A DNA stretch of 35,834 nucleotides from a virus, in IMG/VR virus record IMGVR_UViG_3300021197_001663, positions 1 through 35,834 of that record; one strand, 5' to 3'. Shown here piece after piece: positions 1-5,688 of the stretch (its first letter is position 1; each line of letters opens with the position of its first letter). The translations under genes and the position numbers were made by a program. The notes beneath the pieces are model-generated. The model was not told where the DNA came from and searched no databases. It saw only the letters and a program-made list of their open reading frames with translations.

Positions 1-131
1 AAGCGAACAAGGTGTTGCTGGCAATCCCTCACCCATTTGGGTTTGCGGGAATTGCTGGCGGGGCGTGTGGTTTCTTGTGTATTCATAGATTTTTAGTGGT
101 TATTCGGGATGCCAGAACTCAGACGTTATCC
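1..131 (-). repeat. attC-like site 1
   Basis: The core AAC at 6-8 pairs with GTT at 125-127. Unpaired segments are AAGGT (9-13) and TCAGAC (119-124). The stem is GTT(14-16)/AAC(116-118), CTGGCA(18-23)/TGCCAG(110-115) and TCCC(25-28)/GGGA(106-109), perfect apart from bulged G17 and A24 on one arm. The central loop is about 77 nt. The outermost bases may be missing because the window starts here. Confidence 0.8.
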
Positions 132-398
132 AAAGAATGCGTAACAGGCCACCCACGCTGAACGCGATACGGTCTTGGCGTGTTCCTCTGCATCGTTTCC
201 GGGGTGCGGTCGAATGCCTGAGCCTACGTCCTCCCACCATTGTTCAAATGGTGCGGATTTCAGATTAGTGTGGGCAAGTGCTTTTTCTAGCCTCTCAACC
301 TCCTCAAGCAAGACAGTGGCGACAGTAGGCCAATGTCCCGCTGACTCGTTTTGCGTGGCAATCTTAGCTTCTTCTAGCGGTGTTGGTTCTTCGTTCAT
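126..398 (-). CDS. Cassette gene, 90-aa hypothetical protein
   Basis: No family is recognised. The protein is acidic and soluble, with an N-terminal helix-prone half (MNEEPTPLEEAKIATQ, then a leucine/glutamate-rich stretch) and a C-terminal part containing FEQWWEDVG and a closing SAWVACYAFFG. It occupies one cassette. The start ATG lies 15 nt after the box GTTATCC (420-414 read on minus) and the stop TAA lies inside the matching box GGATAAC at 131-125. That tight fit between ORF and recombination boxes supports both the gene and the cassette. There is no Shine-Dalgarno; the leader is T/A-rich. An overlapping plus-strand ORF is lower quality and ignores the cassette borders. Confidence 0.62.
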   Translation of the reverse strand: MNEEPTPLEEAKIATQNESAGHWPTVATVLLEEVERLEKALAHTNLKSAPFEQWWEDVGSGIRPHPGNDAEEHAKTVSRSAWVACYAFFG

Positions 399-413
399 AA
401 TATCTCAAAAAAT

Positions 414-472
414 GGATAACAAGGCGATGCACAGGCAACGGCTACGCCGTGCCGTGATCTTGGGCGTTCGCC
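414..472 (-). repeat. attC-like site 2 (59 bp)
   Basis: GGATAAC (414-420) and GTTCGCC (466-472) are the outer boxes, with unpaired segments AAGGC (421-425) and TTGGGC (460-465). The arm 426-442 pairs with 446-459 around a TAC loop, perfect except for bulged G429, A433 and one A at 437/438. The length and the one-sided bulges are typical of minimal integron attC sites. Confidence 0.82.
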
Positions 473-681
473 TGAAACTTGCCCCAGTGGTCGGGGTGTG
501 TCTCGACCCACAGCGAGTGATCGGGGTTGGTTCTCTCTGCCCAAATCTCCATTCGCCCGTCGTGATGCTTCCTCGCCTTCAAACTCATGTATCTGCCGTA
601 TGTCCACGGATCGGAATGGCGAACAAGGCATCGTAGCCAACGCCTTACAGCGCGGGAGGGTTTGAATAATAGTTTTCTCAT
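442..681 (-). CDS. Cassette gene, small basic hypothetical protein (79 aa; 48 aa if started at 588)
   Basis: No family is recognised. The protein is rich in Arg, His and Trp, with SLKARKHHDGRMEIWAE in the middle and a hydrophilic C-terminus that reads through the attC boxes (stop TAG at 444-442, in the stem tip of site 2). The first ATG at 681 lies inside the next attC-like site (618-707), that is, in the preceding cassette in the direction of transcription. The cassette itself begins near 623, so the internal ATG at 588 (MSLKARK) is the start that would travel with the cassette. Translation from 681 would make an N-terminus encoded by the neighbouring attC. No Shine-Dalgarno supports either start. 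Confidence 0.5.
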   Translation of the reverse strand: MRKLLFKPSRAVRRWLRCLVRHSDPWTYGRYMSLKARKHHDGRMEIWAERTNPDHSLWVETHPDHWGKFQANAQDHGTA

Positions 682-707
682 GGCGTGGATAAATTTAGTC
701 GTTCTCT
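618..707 (-). repeat. attC-like site 3 (90 bp)
   Basis: The boxes are GGCGAAC (618-624) and GTTCTCT (701-707), with unpaired AAGGC (625-629) and TTAGTC (695-700). The stem is ATC(630-632)/AAT(692-694), TAGCCA(634-639)/TGGATA(686-691) and CGCC(641-644)/GGCG(682-685), with two mismatches and bulged G633 and A640. The bulges sit exactly as in site 1. Confidence 0.75.
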
Positions 708-1027
708 CTATAATAATTAAGAGCTTTAATCACCCATCTCTCGAACTGGTCTTGGATTTCACACGCATCATCCTCATTCATCCCAAGCCCTCCGCCGTCG
801 CCTATGAGATAGCCCCATGCTCTGATGTCTATCACGTTAGTATCTCCGCATTTGGTTTTTATGAATATCTTTCCCATGTCATATCCGTAGAATTTGCCGT
901 CGAATTGTTTAGGGAGAGAACAAGTCGAAGCACTGCAACCATTCGCCGTATTTAGCGGATGGTCTGGGCATTCAGGCGAATGACCGCTTTTCTGGCAGTC
1001 ACATTTATTACATTTTTCTATGCTCAT
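695..1027 (-). CDS. Cassette gene, cysteine-rich N-terminus plus small conserved-looking domain (110 aa; 60 aa if started at 877)
   Basis: The first 37 residues (MSIEKCNKCDCQKSG..., six Cys) resemble a small metal-binding knuckle but are encoded by the attC-like site at 915-1051. The rest reads FYGYDMGKIFIKTK...VIDIRAWGYLIGDGGGLGMNEDDA, a compact domain that I cannot name. The stop TAA falls two codons past the AGAGAAC box (AAC GAC TAA). The cassette starts near 920, so the in-frame ATG at 877 is the cassette-internal start. However, the sequence just upstream of it (FDGKFYGYD) reads like part of the same domain, so the long form is listed. If the long form is made, the protein is a fusion across a recombination site. 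Confidence 0.5.
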   Translation of the reverse strand: MSIEKCNKCDCQKSGHSPECPDHPLNTANGCSASTCSLPKQFDGKFYGYDMGKIFIKTKCGDTNVIDIRAWGYLIGDGGGLGMNEDDACEIQDQFERWVIKALNYYREND

Positions 1028-1051
1028 AGTGCGTGTTCTTAAACGTTATCA
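915..1051 (-). repeat. attC-like site 4 (137 bp)
   Basis: The boxes are AGAGAAC (915-921) and GTTATCA (1045-1051), with unpaired AAGTC (922-926) and TTAAAC (1039-1044). The stem is GAA(927-929)/TTC(1036-1038), CAC(931-933)/GTG(1033-1035) and GCA(935-937)/TGC(1030-1032), with bulged G930 and T934. The long central loop holds its own perfect 8-bp hairpin (940-947 with 975-982). Confidence 0.75.
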
Positions 1052-1237
1052 CAAAGATTCAATCTTTCCTGTTTCAATGTTGGCACGATACCACTCATCT
1101 GATCCTATAACGGTCATTTCAACGGTGTCATCCCTCATGCAGAGAGCTAGCTGATTGCCCCCCTCCGTTTCGAGAATGATGGAGTTGAATACATCTTTAA
1201 GGACTTGTTGCCCTTGTTCATTTATTTCTATTTTCAT
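1049..1237 (-). CDS. Cassette gene, 62-aa hypothetical protein
   Basis: The ORF begins MKIEINEQGQQVLKDVFNSI and continues with a short beta-rich segment (LALCMRDDTVEMTVIGSDEWYRANIETG). No family is recognised. The start at 1237 is chosen over the upstream ATG at 1342 because it lies 9 nt after the cassette box GTTATCA (1253-1247 on minus) and drops a leucine/serine-rich extension that merely translates attC-like site 5. The stop TGA is part of the box TGATAAC (1051-1045). Gene and cassette coincide almost base for base, the clearest case in the array. Confidence 0.62.
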   Translation of the reverse strand: MKIEINEQGQQVLKDVFNSIILETEGGNQLALCMRDDTVEMTVIGSDEWYRANIETGKIESL

Positions 1238-1246
1238 AAGCAAAAG

Positions 1247-1300
1247 TGATAACAAGCGGTTGCTACCAACCCTTCGGGCGGCAGAACTCAGTCGTTCGAC
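1247..1300 (-). repeat. attC-like site 5 (54 bp), phage-proximal end of the array
   Basis: The boxes are TGATAAC (1247-1253) and GTTCGAC (1294-1300), with unpaired AAGCG (1254-1258) and TCAGTC (1288-1293). The stem has GTT(1259-1261)/AAC(1285-1287), bulged G1262, CT/AG, a mismatch, CC/GG, an internal loop, and CCC/GGG around TTC. The AACTCAGTCGTT side closely resembles known attC ends. No matching GTCGAAC box exists further right, so this is the last site on that side. Confidence 0.75.
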
Positions 1301-1401
1301 TGATATTTCCACGCATAGACCGTGAAGCTCACCGAGAAGCACAGCCAGTGGAAGTTGATGTCGGTGTTTTGGTGGGGGTTATCCTCGGAACATGCACCCA
1401 C
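1288..1401 (-). CDS. Possible 37-aa ORF ending at attC-like site 5
   Basis: A GTG-started frame directly after an in-frame TAG reads VGACSEDNPHQN...VYAWKYQSND and stops at TGA just past the box GTCGAAC, in the same AAC-GAC-stop arrangement as the gene ending at 695. It overlaps the 3' end of the gene at 1379-1573. It could be the remnant of a first cassette or the tail of an eroded gene. There is no further support. Confidence 0.22.
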   Translation of the reverse strand: MGACSEDNPHQNTDINFHWLCFSVSFTVYAWKYQSND

Positions 1402-1573
1402 CTAGCTTCTGCCCAAGTCGGGATATCTTACCGACCGTGTAGGGTTTTTTTAGGTGTTTTTCTGCGTATTCCTTGGCTTTTTCTTTTGTTGGCATGACCA
1501 CATACATAGCGCGTGGTTTGGGTTGCCAGTCGCATTCTGGTAGGATTCCTACTCTCCATAGATGTTCATTCAT
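1379..1573 (-). CDS. Small hypothetical protein (64 aa)
   Basis: Begins MNEHLWRVGILPECDWQPKPRAMYVVMPTKEKAKEYAEKHLKKPY and ends QKLGGCMFRG. It is short and basic, mixing beta strands and one amphipathic helix; no family is recognised. The start at 1573 is preferred to the ATG ten codons upstream (1603) because the upstream extension is only lysine/isoleucine-rich leader sequence. The end reads GGA TAA C, the same stop-in-box arrangement as cassette genes, but no complete attC structure could be traced here. It may be an eroded cassette or an ordinary phage gene. Confidence 0.55.
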   Translation of the reverse strand: MNEHLWRVGILPECDWQPKPRAMYVVMPTKEKAKEYAEKHLKKPYTVGKISRLGQKLGGCMFRG

Positions 1574-1668
1574 AATGTTTATTTTAACCTTCGCGGATAT
1601 CAACGGCTACGCTGATCTCGTGTCTGAGATCTTTTTAAGGCTTTTCTACAGCAGGGTCAAGATTTTTC

Positions 1669-1908
1669 TTATCTTTTCTTCCCTTTATGTAGTCCATGAC
1701 GTGCATACTGCTCCCCCTTGGCAGTCGCTTTTCTCTTTTTCTTATTAGCTTCAGCTAACTTGGCGGCCCCTTTTTTGGTGCTCTTTAGCTTTTCAATTGC
1801 ACGAGAAGGGGCATAAACCTCCCCCGTCTCCCCACTCTTTTTCCCTGAGGGGGTTCTCCATTTTTGTTTGGTCCAACGATCTAAACTCTTTTGGGATGCG
1901 GTTTTCAT
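1669..1908 (-). CDS. Small basic phage protein, DUF5872-like (79 aa)
   Basis: Starts MKTASQKSLDRWTKQKWRTPSGKKSGETGEVYAPSRA and continues with Lys/Ala-rich helices ending GEQYARHGLHKGKKR. The N-terminal pattern of a WTKQKW motif, then SGKKSG, then a Y-x-P-x-x-A-I motif followed by basic helices matches what I recall of the DUF5872 family found in aquatic phages and some giant viruses; the function is unknown. The very high positive charge suggests nucleic-acid contact. The start at 1908 is chosen because it is the family-like N-terminus, 7 nt after the stop of the upstream gene; the ATG at 2001 only reads through that gene in another frame. Confidence 0.72.
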   Translation of the reverse strand: MKTASQKSLDRWTKQKWRTPSGKKSGETGEVYAPSRAIEKLKSTKKGAAKLAEANKKKRKATAKGEQYARHGLHKGKKR

Positions 1909-1915
1909 AGGTAGT

Positions 1916-2101
1916 TTATTTTTTATACCCACCACCTTTTGCTTTGTATTGCTTGGCCAGCATCTGCGCTTTTCTGGCTGACCACTGGCTAGGCTTCCCA
2001 CCCTTACCTCCTGCTTTTATCTTATTAAAAAGACTCTTACGCATGGAGGGCTTCGTGTAGTTCCCAGCTTTGTTGACGGTGCTCTTCTTTGGTGTTGTCA
2101 T
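1916..2101 (-). CDS. Small basic conserved phage protein (61 aa)
   Basis: Reads MTTPKKSTVNKAGNYTKP, then MRKSLFNKIKAGGKGG, KPSQWSARKAQMLAKQYKA and a terminal GGGYKK. The block combining a glycine-rich KAGGKGGKP turn with QWSARKAQMLAKQYK is one I recognise from many environmental phage genomes as a conserved small protein without known function. It is strongly basic and probably binds DNA or RNA. It lies between the DUF6321-like and DUF5872-like genes in one minus-strand run, an association of small basic proteins common in aquatic phages. Confidence 0.75.
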   Translation of the reverse strand: MTTPKKSTVNKAGNYTKPSMRKSLFNKIKAGGKGGKPSQWSARKAQMLAKQYKAKGGGYKK

Positions 2102-2164
2102 GTGTGTATGTTATATGTTGGGGTGGGGGTAGTCAATATGGATGCCATATTTAGTGGAACTCCC

Positions 2165-2455
2165 CTACCATTTAACCTTGTTTGCCCAATAAGCCGCAGA
2201 CAACTTGCCCTTTTTAATGTTACGGCCGTGCCGTGCTTTAAAGCTTCTCCTCTTGGCTTTCATCCGCTCGGACTCCCCCGCCTTAGGTTTCCCTGCGGTC
2301 TTAGCCCCCTGCTCCCCAAATCGGATAGTCTTTATTTTATCCCCCTCCTTAGCGACAACAACGTGACTTTTTTTTGGGTGGCTGGGGGTCCTCTTGGGGT
2401 GGTTAAAGCCTTTAACACCCGCCCTCACCAATCGGCTATCTTTTTTTGAACTCAT
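2165..2455 (-). CDS. DUF6321-like basic phage protein (96 aa)
   Basis: The N-terminus SRLVRAGVKGFNHPKRTPSHPKK is followed by a beta segment HVVVAKEGDKIKTIRFGEQG and a C-terminal KRRSFKARHGRNIKKGK, SAAYWANKVKW. This order matches the DUF6321 family of phages as I remember it; the function is not established. The KARHxxNIxKGKxSAAYWAxKxKW ending is its most distinctive part. Start at 2455 is the first ATG and gives the full family N-terminus. No Shine-Dalgarno is present; the leader is A/T-rich. The gene lies downstream of the RuvC-like gene on the same strand, 51 nt apart. Confidence 0.8.
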   Translation of the reverse strand: MSSKKDSRLVRAGVKGFNHPKRTPSHPKKSHVVVAKEGDKIKTIRFGEQGAKTAGKPKAGESERMKAKRRSFKARHGRNIKKGKLSAAYWANKVKW

Positions 2456-2506
2456 TAGCTAATAAATACCCCTATCTAAAAACAAAGTCAATGGCAAAAG
2501 ACCCCA

Positions 2507-2995
2507 CTACCTCACCTCATTGAGCGTGTAATACCCTATAAGGTATGAATCTACAATACCCATATGTGCTGTTCTCGCCCTCGGTTTTGTAGGGTCTAGC
2601 CACTCTTCTTCAGGGGCGAGTTTTTTTGCGGTGGCGAGAGCATAGTGTTTTGACTTACCCTTAGGGAAATTACCTAGGATCTTTTTCTGCCACTGGTGTA
2701 CTCCGACATCAATAAACTCCCACCCTAGGGCAATACTTAATCCCTTGAGTTGGCCATAACAAAGAGCCATGGACCGCATGGATTGCGAGGAAGGGGCGTG
2801 GTGGAGAGGCTCCTCTACCCCGATCCTGCACGGGGCACCATGCACCTGAATCTTTGATATAAATTTCCCTACGTCTAATTCTGAACGTTTACCTCGGCTA
2901 ATCGAAGGTAGGGGGAAGTATTCGATTATGGTGCCGTCCATTTTTAAGAGGGTTGCACCCCCTGAACTTGATCCATTATCTACCCCTACAACCAT
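2507..2995 (-). CDS. RuvC-like Holliday junction resolvase (RNase H fold, 162 aa)
   Basis: The protein opens with a beta strand carrying the first acidic residue (VVGVDNGSSSG, D6), has a second acidic site in IGVEEPLHH (E61, E62) and ends with the helix HMGIVDSYLIGYY (H144, D149), matching the D-E-...-D pattern of RuvC-type junction endonucleases. The length is normal. Phage enzymes of this kind resolve branched replication and packaging intermediates so that terminase can translocate the DNA. The gene starts one base after the stop of the 77-aa gene, in an operon headed by the small terminase candidate, which fits a packaging role. The specific substrate is inferred from the fold. It is a resolvase, not an integron integrase, so it does not explain the nearby cassette array by itself. 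Confidence 0.8.
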   Translation of the reverse strand: MVVGVDNGSSSGGATLLKMDGTIIEYFPLPSISRGKRSELDVGKFISKIQVHGAPCRIGVEEPLHHAPSSQSMRSMALCYGQLKGLSIALGWEFIDVGVHQWQKKILGNFPKGKSKHYALATAKKLAPEEEWLDPTKPRARTAHMGIVDSYLIGYYTLNEVR

Positions 2996-3229
2996 CTATT
3001 TAGGCATACACCGTTCAGCGATATAAACCCCATCACCTTCGCTTGGGGCAAATGAGTCCACCCCTGTTTCCAGATTGGCGATGTAAAAAACCTCTCGGGC
3101 ATTTGAGGGTATGACTCTATAGAACACCCCTCGTTTTTCTTTCGTGGTGTATGACACCTCGGAACCTATTTTTTGGGTTGCGAGGGTTACCACATGGGGG
3201 TTGGTTGCTTTTTCTCTTAATGTAAACAT
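2996..3229 (-). CDS. Small hypothetical protein between terminase-like and RuvC-like genes (77 aa)
   Basis: Starts MFTLREKATNPHVVTLATQKIG and continues as a beta-rich domain with YTTKEKRGVFYRVIPSNAREVFYIANLETGVDSF, ending in VYIAERCMPK. No family is recognised. It overlaps the upstream gene by one base (TAATG) and abuts the RuvC-like start at 2995, so the three are almost certainly co-translated. The position suggests a packaging or DNA-processing accessory, but nothing in the sequence proves it. Confidence 0.65.
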   Translation of the reverse strand: MFTLREKATNPHVVTLATQKIGSEVSYTTKEKRGVFYRVIPSNAREVFYIANLETGVDSFAPSEGDGVYIAERCMPK

Positions 3230-3861
3230 TAGTCTATGTCGATGGTGTGTGATGGTGGGGCGGGTTTTTTAGTTACCTTGGTGCGTGTTGTCGCGGCGGC
3301 GTCGTTCAGAATAGAAATATCAATAGATAAATTACCAACCCCTGAGGATTCCCGTTGATCCAAACCAAAATGGCGTCGAGCGATCTTATCTAGGACTTCC
3401 ATTTCCCTTACGTTCTTGGGAGGGGCCATGTTCTTCAAACCGTCCCGCATCAGTTTAACGGAATTGGAAGCCATGTAACTCTGATACTGATCAGCGGGTG
3501 TACTCTGGGATCCTGCTAGGTTTGTGATTTTGTTTTCCTCTTCAGCTTTAGCTATGGTGTTGGCCTCATCCACTACGTCTTTAGCTTTCCGTTCCTCAAA
3601 CCCATCAAACACTTTCTTAGGGTCTACCTCTTTTTGATCGTCGAGGTAGGGCTTAGGGTTAGGGACGTTACCATTTAGTTTTGGAGGCAACCCCGCCTGT
3701 CGAAACCACCGTCGTAGAGTCGAAGTGTGTACGTCACAAGCTTTCGAGATCTCCGTTAGTTTATAATCCTCTTCATATAAGTGGATAGCCTTATGGAAGA
3801 GCCGCGCTTTTTTACCATTACGACCGAATGGATTCTTCTTCTTTTTGGAGTTGTTACTCAC
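3229..3861 (-). CDS. Putative small terminase subunit / HTH DNA-binding protein (210 aa)
   Basis: A basic N-terminus (SNNSKKKKNPFGRNGKK) leads into a helix-turn-helix at about residues 33-59 (YKLTEISKACDVHTSTLRRW). A charged linker follows and then a C-terminal part with MASNSVKLMRDGLKNM and REMEVLDKIARRHFG that could oligomerise. A Hin/resolvase-like HTH followed by an oligomerisation region is the usual build of small terminases, which bind the packaging site and deliver DNA to the large subunit. The gene is divergent from the large terminase with only 43 nt between them, an unusual arrangement. The start codon is GTG. A plain transcription regulator remains possible. Confidence 0.62.
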   Translation of the reverse strand: MSNNSKKKKNPFGRNGKKARLFHKAIHLYEEDYKLTEISKACDVHTSTLRRWFRQAGLPPKLNGNVPNPKPYLDDQKEVDPKKVFDGFEERKAKDVVDEANTIAKAEEENKITNLAGSQSTPADQYQSYMASNSVKLMRDGLKNMAPPKNVREMEVLDKIARRHFGLDQRESSGVGNLSIDISILNDAAATTRTKVTKKPAPPSHTIDID

Positions 3862-3899
3862 GACGTCCCCAAGTATAATCTAGCAGACCTTTATTGCAA
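3851..3899. promoter_or_regulatory. Overlapping divergent sigma70-like promoters between terminase genes
   Basis: Plus direction: TTGTTA (3851-3856), 17 nt, TATAAT (3874-3879), start expected about 20 nt before the large terminase ATG. Minus direction: TTGCAA (3899-3894), 16 nt, TATACT (3877-3872), start expected a few bases before the GTG of the small-terminase-like gene. The two -10 boxes overlap by four bases, so the promoters should exclude one another. The call assumes a host sigma70-type consensus. Confidence 0.45.
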
Positions 3900-3904
3900 T
3901 AATA

Positions 3905-5683
3905 ATGAGAACAAAAATTAACACGCAGTTTGAGCCCTACCTGAACCCTGAATCTGGAAACATATCCGTGGGTGACTTAGAAATACCACAGACCAGTTTA
4001 CTTACCTCATTGTTATGTGGGTTTGCAAACCACGAAGGTGTAGAAGAAAAGGTGTATTATTTCTGGAGGATTTGTGATGAGCTATGGAATAGACCTGATT
4101 TCCCAGAGCCTATGATGGAGCGGAACCCGTGGTCCGACCGAATGATAAAAGAAGTGGCAGGGCACAAATACATGGCAATTGGTGGCGCCGCTTCCAGTAC
4201 TAAGTCCCATACAATGGCCGCGTGGGGTATCGTATGTTTCCTATCCCAGCCCAAGGATACGCTGGTCCTTGTCACCTCGACCACGTTACGGGAAGCACGG
4301 AAAAGGATATGGGGTTCAATTATCACCCTCTTGAACGTGGTAGAGGATGCACCATTCAAGATACGGGATTCAATTGGTAGTATCGCGTATGTCTCGCCAA
4401 CGGGGGTGGTTGTGGATAAGGCAGGTATATCTTTAATCGCGGCAGAGAAATCGAAGACGCGAGAAGCTGTGGGTAAATTCATCGGTATTAAACAAAAGAA
4501 CGTATTACTTATCGGGGATGAGCTCTCAGAGTTGTCAGAGGCTATCGTACACTCGGGCCTATCAAACTTATCAAAGAACCCCAACCTGAAAATCATCGGT
4601 ATGAGTAACCCTAACTCTCGCTTTGACGCATTCGGGGTGTGGGCGGAGCCGAGGGATGGTTGGGACTCAGTTGACACAAACGTCGCAGACGAGTGGGAAA
4701 CGAAATGGGGTGGTCAGTACATTCGCCTAGATGGGGAGAGGAGCCCTAACATAATCGCAGGGGAAGTAGTCTACCCATATCTACCAACCCAAGAAAAATT
4801 AGACGAGGACAAGGCATTACTTGGTCCTGAATCTAGGGCTTACATGCGGATGGTTAGGGCGGTGTTTTATGACTCTGATGAAGATGAGGGGATTTACACA
4901 GAAAACGAGATATCAAACAGCGGTTCAATGGGTAGCGTGCAGTGGGCGAGCAGACCGACGAAAGTCGCGGGGCTCGACCCTGCGTTTACTAATGGTGGTG
5001 ATAGGGCGGTGCTCTACACAGGGTTCGTTGGCTACAACTACCACGGAGACTTCGTGTTTGAGTTTGGGCGGAGCTATCAACTAAATGATGATGCCACCAA
5101 CAAAGCGGTCCCAAGGACATACCAGATTGTAACTCAAGTTAAAGACATATGCGTTAAAGAAGGGATCGCCCCTGACGATCTGGCGGTGGATGCCACTGGT
5201 GCGGGGTCGCCTTTCTGTGACGTCTTGGCGGGGGAATGGTCCTCACGATTTTTGAGAGTTCAGTTTGGTGGGAAGCCCTCGGACAAAAGGGTGTCTGTAA
5301 CTTCCACACTCAAGGGGACAGAGCTTTATGTCAACCGAGTCTCAGAACTCTGGTTCGTTGGTAAGGAGTTTATGAGGACTGGGCAGTTGTTTGGGGTAGA
5401 TACAGATCTAGCGCAGGAGATTATAGGACGGAACTATGAGCTCATTAAGACTGGGGGGCTCAAGGTAAAGATAGAGACCAAGGTTGAATTTAAATCAAGG
5501 TTGGGCAGGAGCCCTGACTTAGCGGATGCGGCTTTCCTATGCTTAGACTGCGCGAGACAAAGGCACGGGCTAATAACACAAGAGAAACGGGAGCAGGATA
5601 AGAGTCGAGGGTCATACACACGCCCCAATAGGAACATTAAGTCCATGAAGGACGCCCTACACAACGATGATGCTTACTTATAG
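3905..5683 (+). CDS. terL: Terminase large subunit (592 aa)
   Basis: This is the ATP-driven DNA packaging motor and headful/site nuclease. A Walker A-type loop GGAASSTKS lies at residues 93-101 (K100), a Walker B strand VLLIGDE at 200-206 (D205, E206), and an N-S-like sensor in IIGMSNPNSRF follows. The RNase H-fold nuclease has three acidic sites: GLDPAF (D358), LAVDATGAG (D429) and SPDLADAAF (D538, D541). The length is normal for phage TerL. The gene is divergent from the small-terminase-like gene and is followed by a nested palindrome and the virion genes. The ATG at 3905 is the first in-frame start after the TATAAT box. No Shine-Dalgarno is seen. Confidence 0.95.
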   Translation: MRTKINTQFEPYLNPESGNISVGDLEIPQTSLLTSLLCGFANHEGVEEKVYYFWRICDELWNRPDFPEPMMERNPWSDRMIKEVAGHKYMAIGGAASSTKSHTMAAWGIVCFLSQPKDTLVLVTSTTLREARKRIWGSIITLLNVVEDAPFKIRDSIGSIAYVSPTGVVVDKAGISLIAAEKSKTREAVGKFIGIKQKNVLLIGDELSELSEAIVHSGLSNLSKNPNLKIIGMSNPNSRFDAFGVWAEPRDGWDSVDTNVADEWETKWGGQYIRLDGERSPNIIAGEVVYPYLPTQEKLDEDKALLGPESRAYMRMVRAVFYDSDEDEGIYTENEISNSGSMGSVQWASRPTKVAGLDPAFTNGGDRAVLYTGFVGYNYHGDFVFEFGRSYQLNDDATNKAVPRTYQIVTQVKDICVKEGIAPDDLAVDATGAGSPFCDVLAGEWSSRFLRVQFGGKPSDKRVSVTSTLKGTELYVNRVSELWFVGKEFMRTGQLFGVDTDLAQEIIGRNYELIKTGGLKVKIETKVEFKSRLGRSPDLADAAFLCLDCARQRHGLITQEKREQDKSRGSYTRPNRNIKSMKDALHNDDAYL

Positions 5684-5688
5684 TCACT

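Larger units (their letters stand above)
1..1300 (-). mobile_element. Integron-like gene-cassette array (five attC-like sites, four whole cassettes, no integrase seen)
   Basis: Five attC-like sites lie at 1-131, 414-472, 618-707, 915-1051 and 1247-1300. Each has an outer AAC/GTT core pair, a 5-nt unpaired segment beginning AAG on one side and a 6-nt one ending in C on the other, then a stem with single bulged bases on one arm only, the first always G on the plus strand three bases in. Successive sites obey the integron cassette rule: GTTATCC (125-131) matches GGATAAC (414-420), GTTCGCC matches GGCGAAC, GTTCTCT matches AGAGAAC, and GTTATCA matches TGATAAC, all 7/7 reverse complements. The ORFs are all on the minus strand and end in or just beyond these boxes, as cassette genes do. 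The array continues beyond position 1. No intI gene or attI site is visible, so here it looks like an integrase-less attC cluster inside a phage. Confidence 0.82.

Noticed and set aside
1-86. Open minus-strand frame starting at 86 and running off the left edge
   Set aside because: Its 28 codons lie wholly within attC-like site 1, whose stem bases explain the sequence better.
175-955. Plus-strand frames of 153 and 122 codons over the left region
   Set aside because: They run against all cassette genes, ignore the cassette borders and have low-complexity Ser/Ala/Cys-rich translations.
2507-2995. RuvC-like gene as the recombinase that moves the cassettes
   Set aside because: It has acidic RNase H-fold residues, not the Arg-His-Arg-Tyr set of a tyrosine integrase; resolvase action on folded sites is conceivable but nothing in the sequence shows it.
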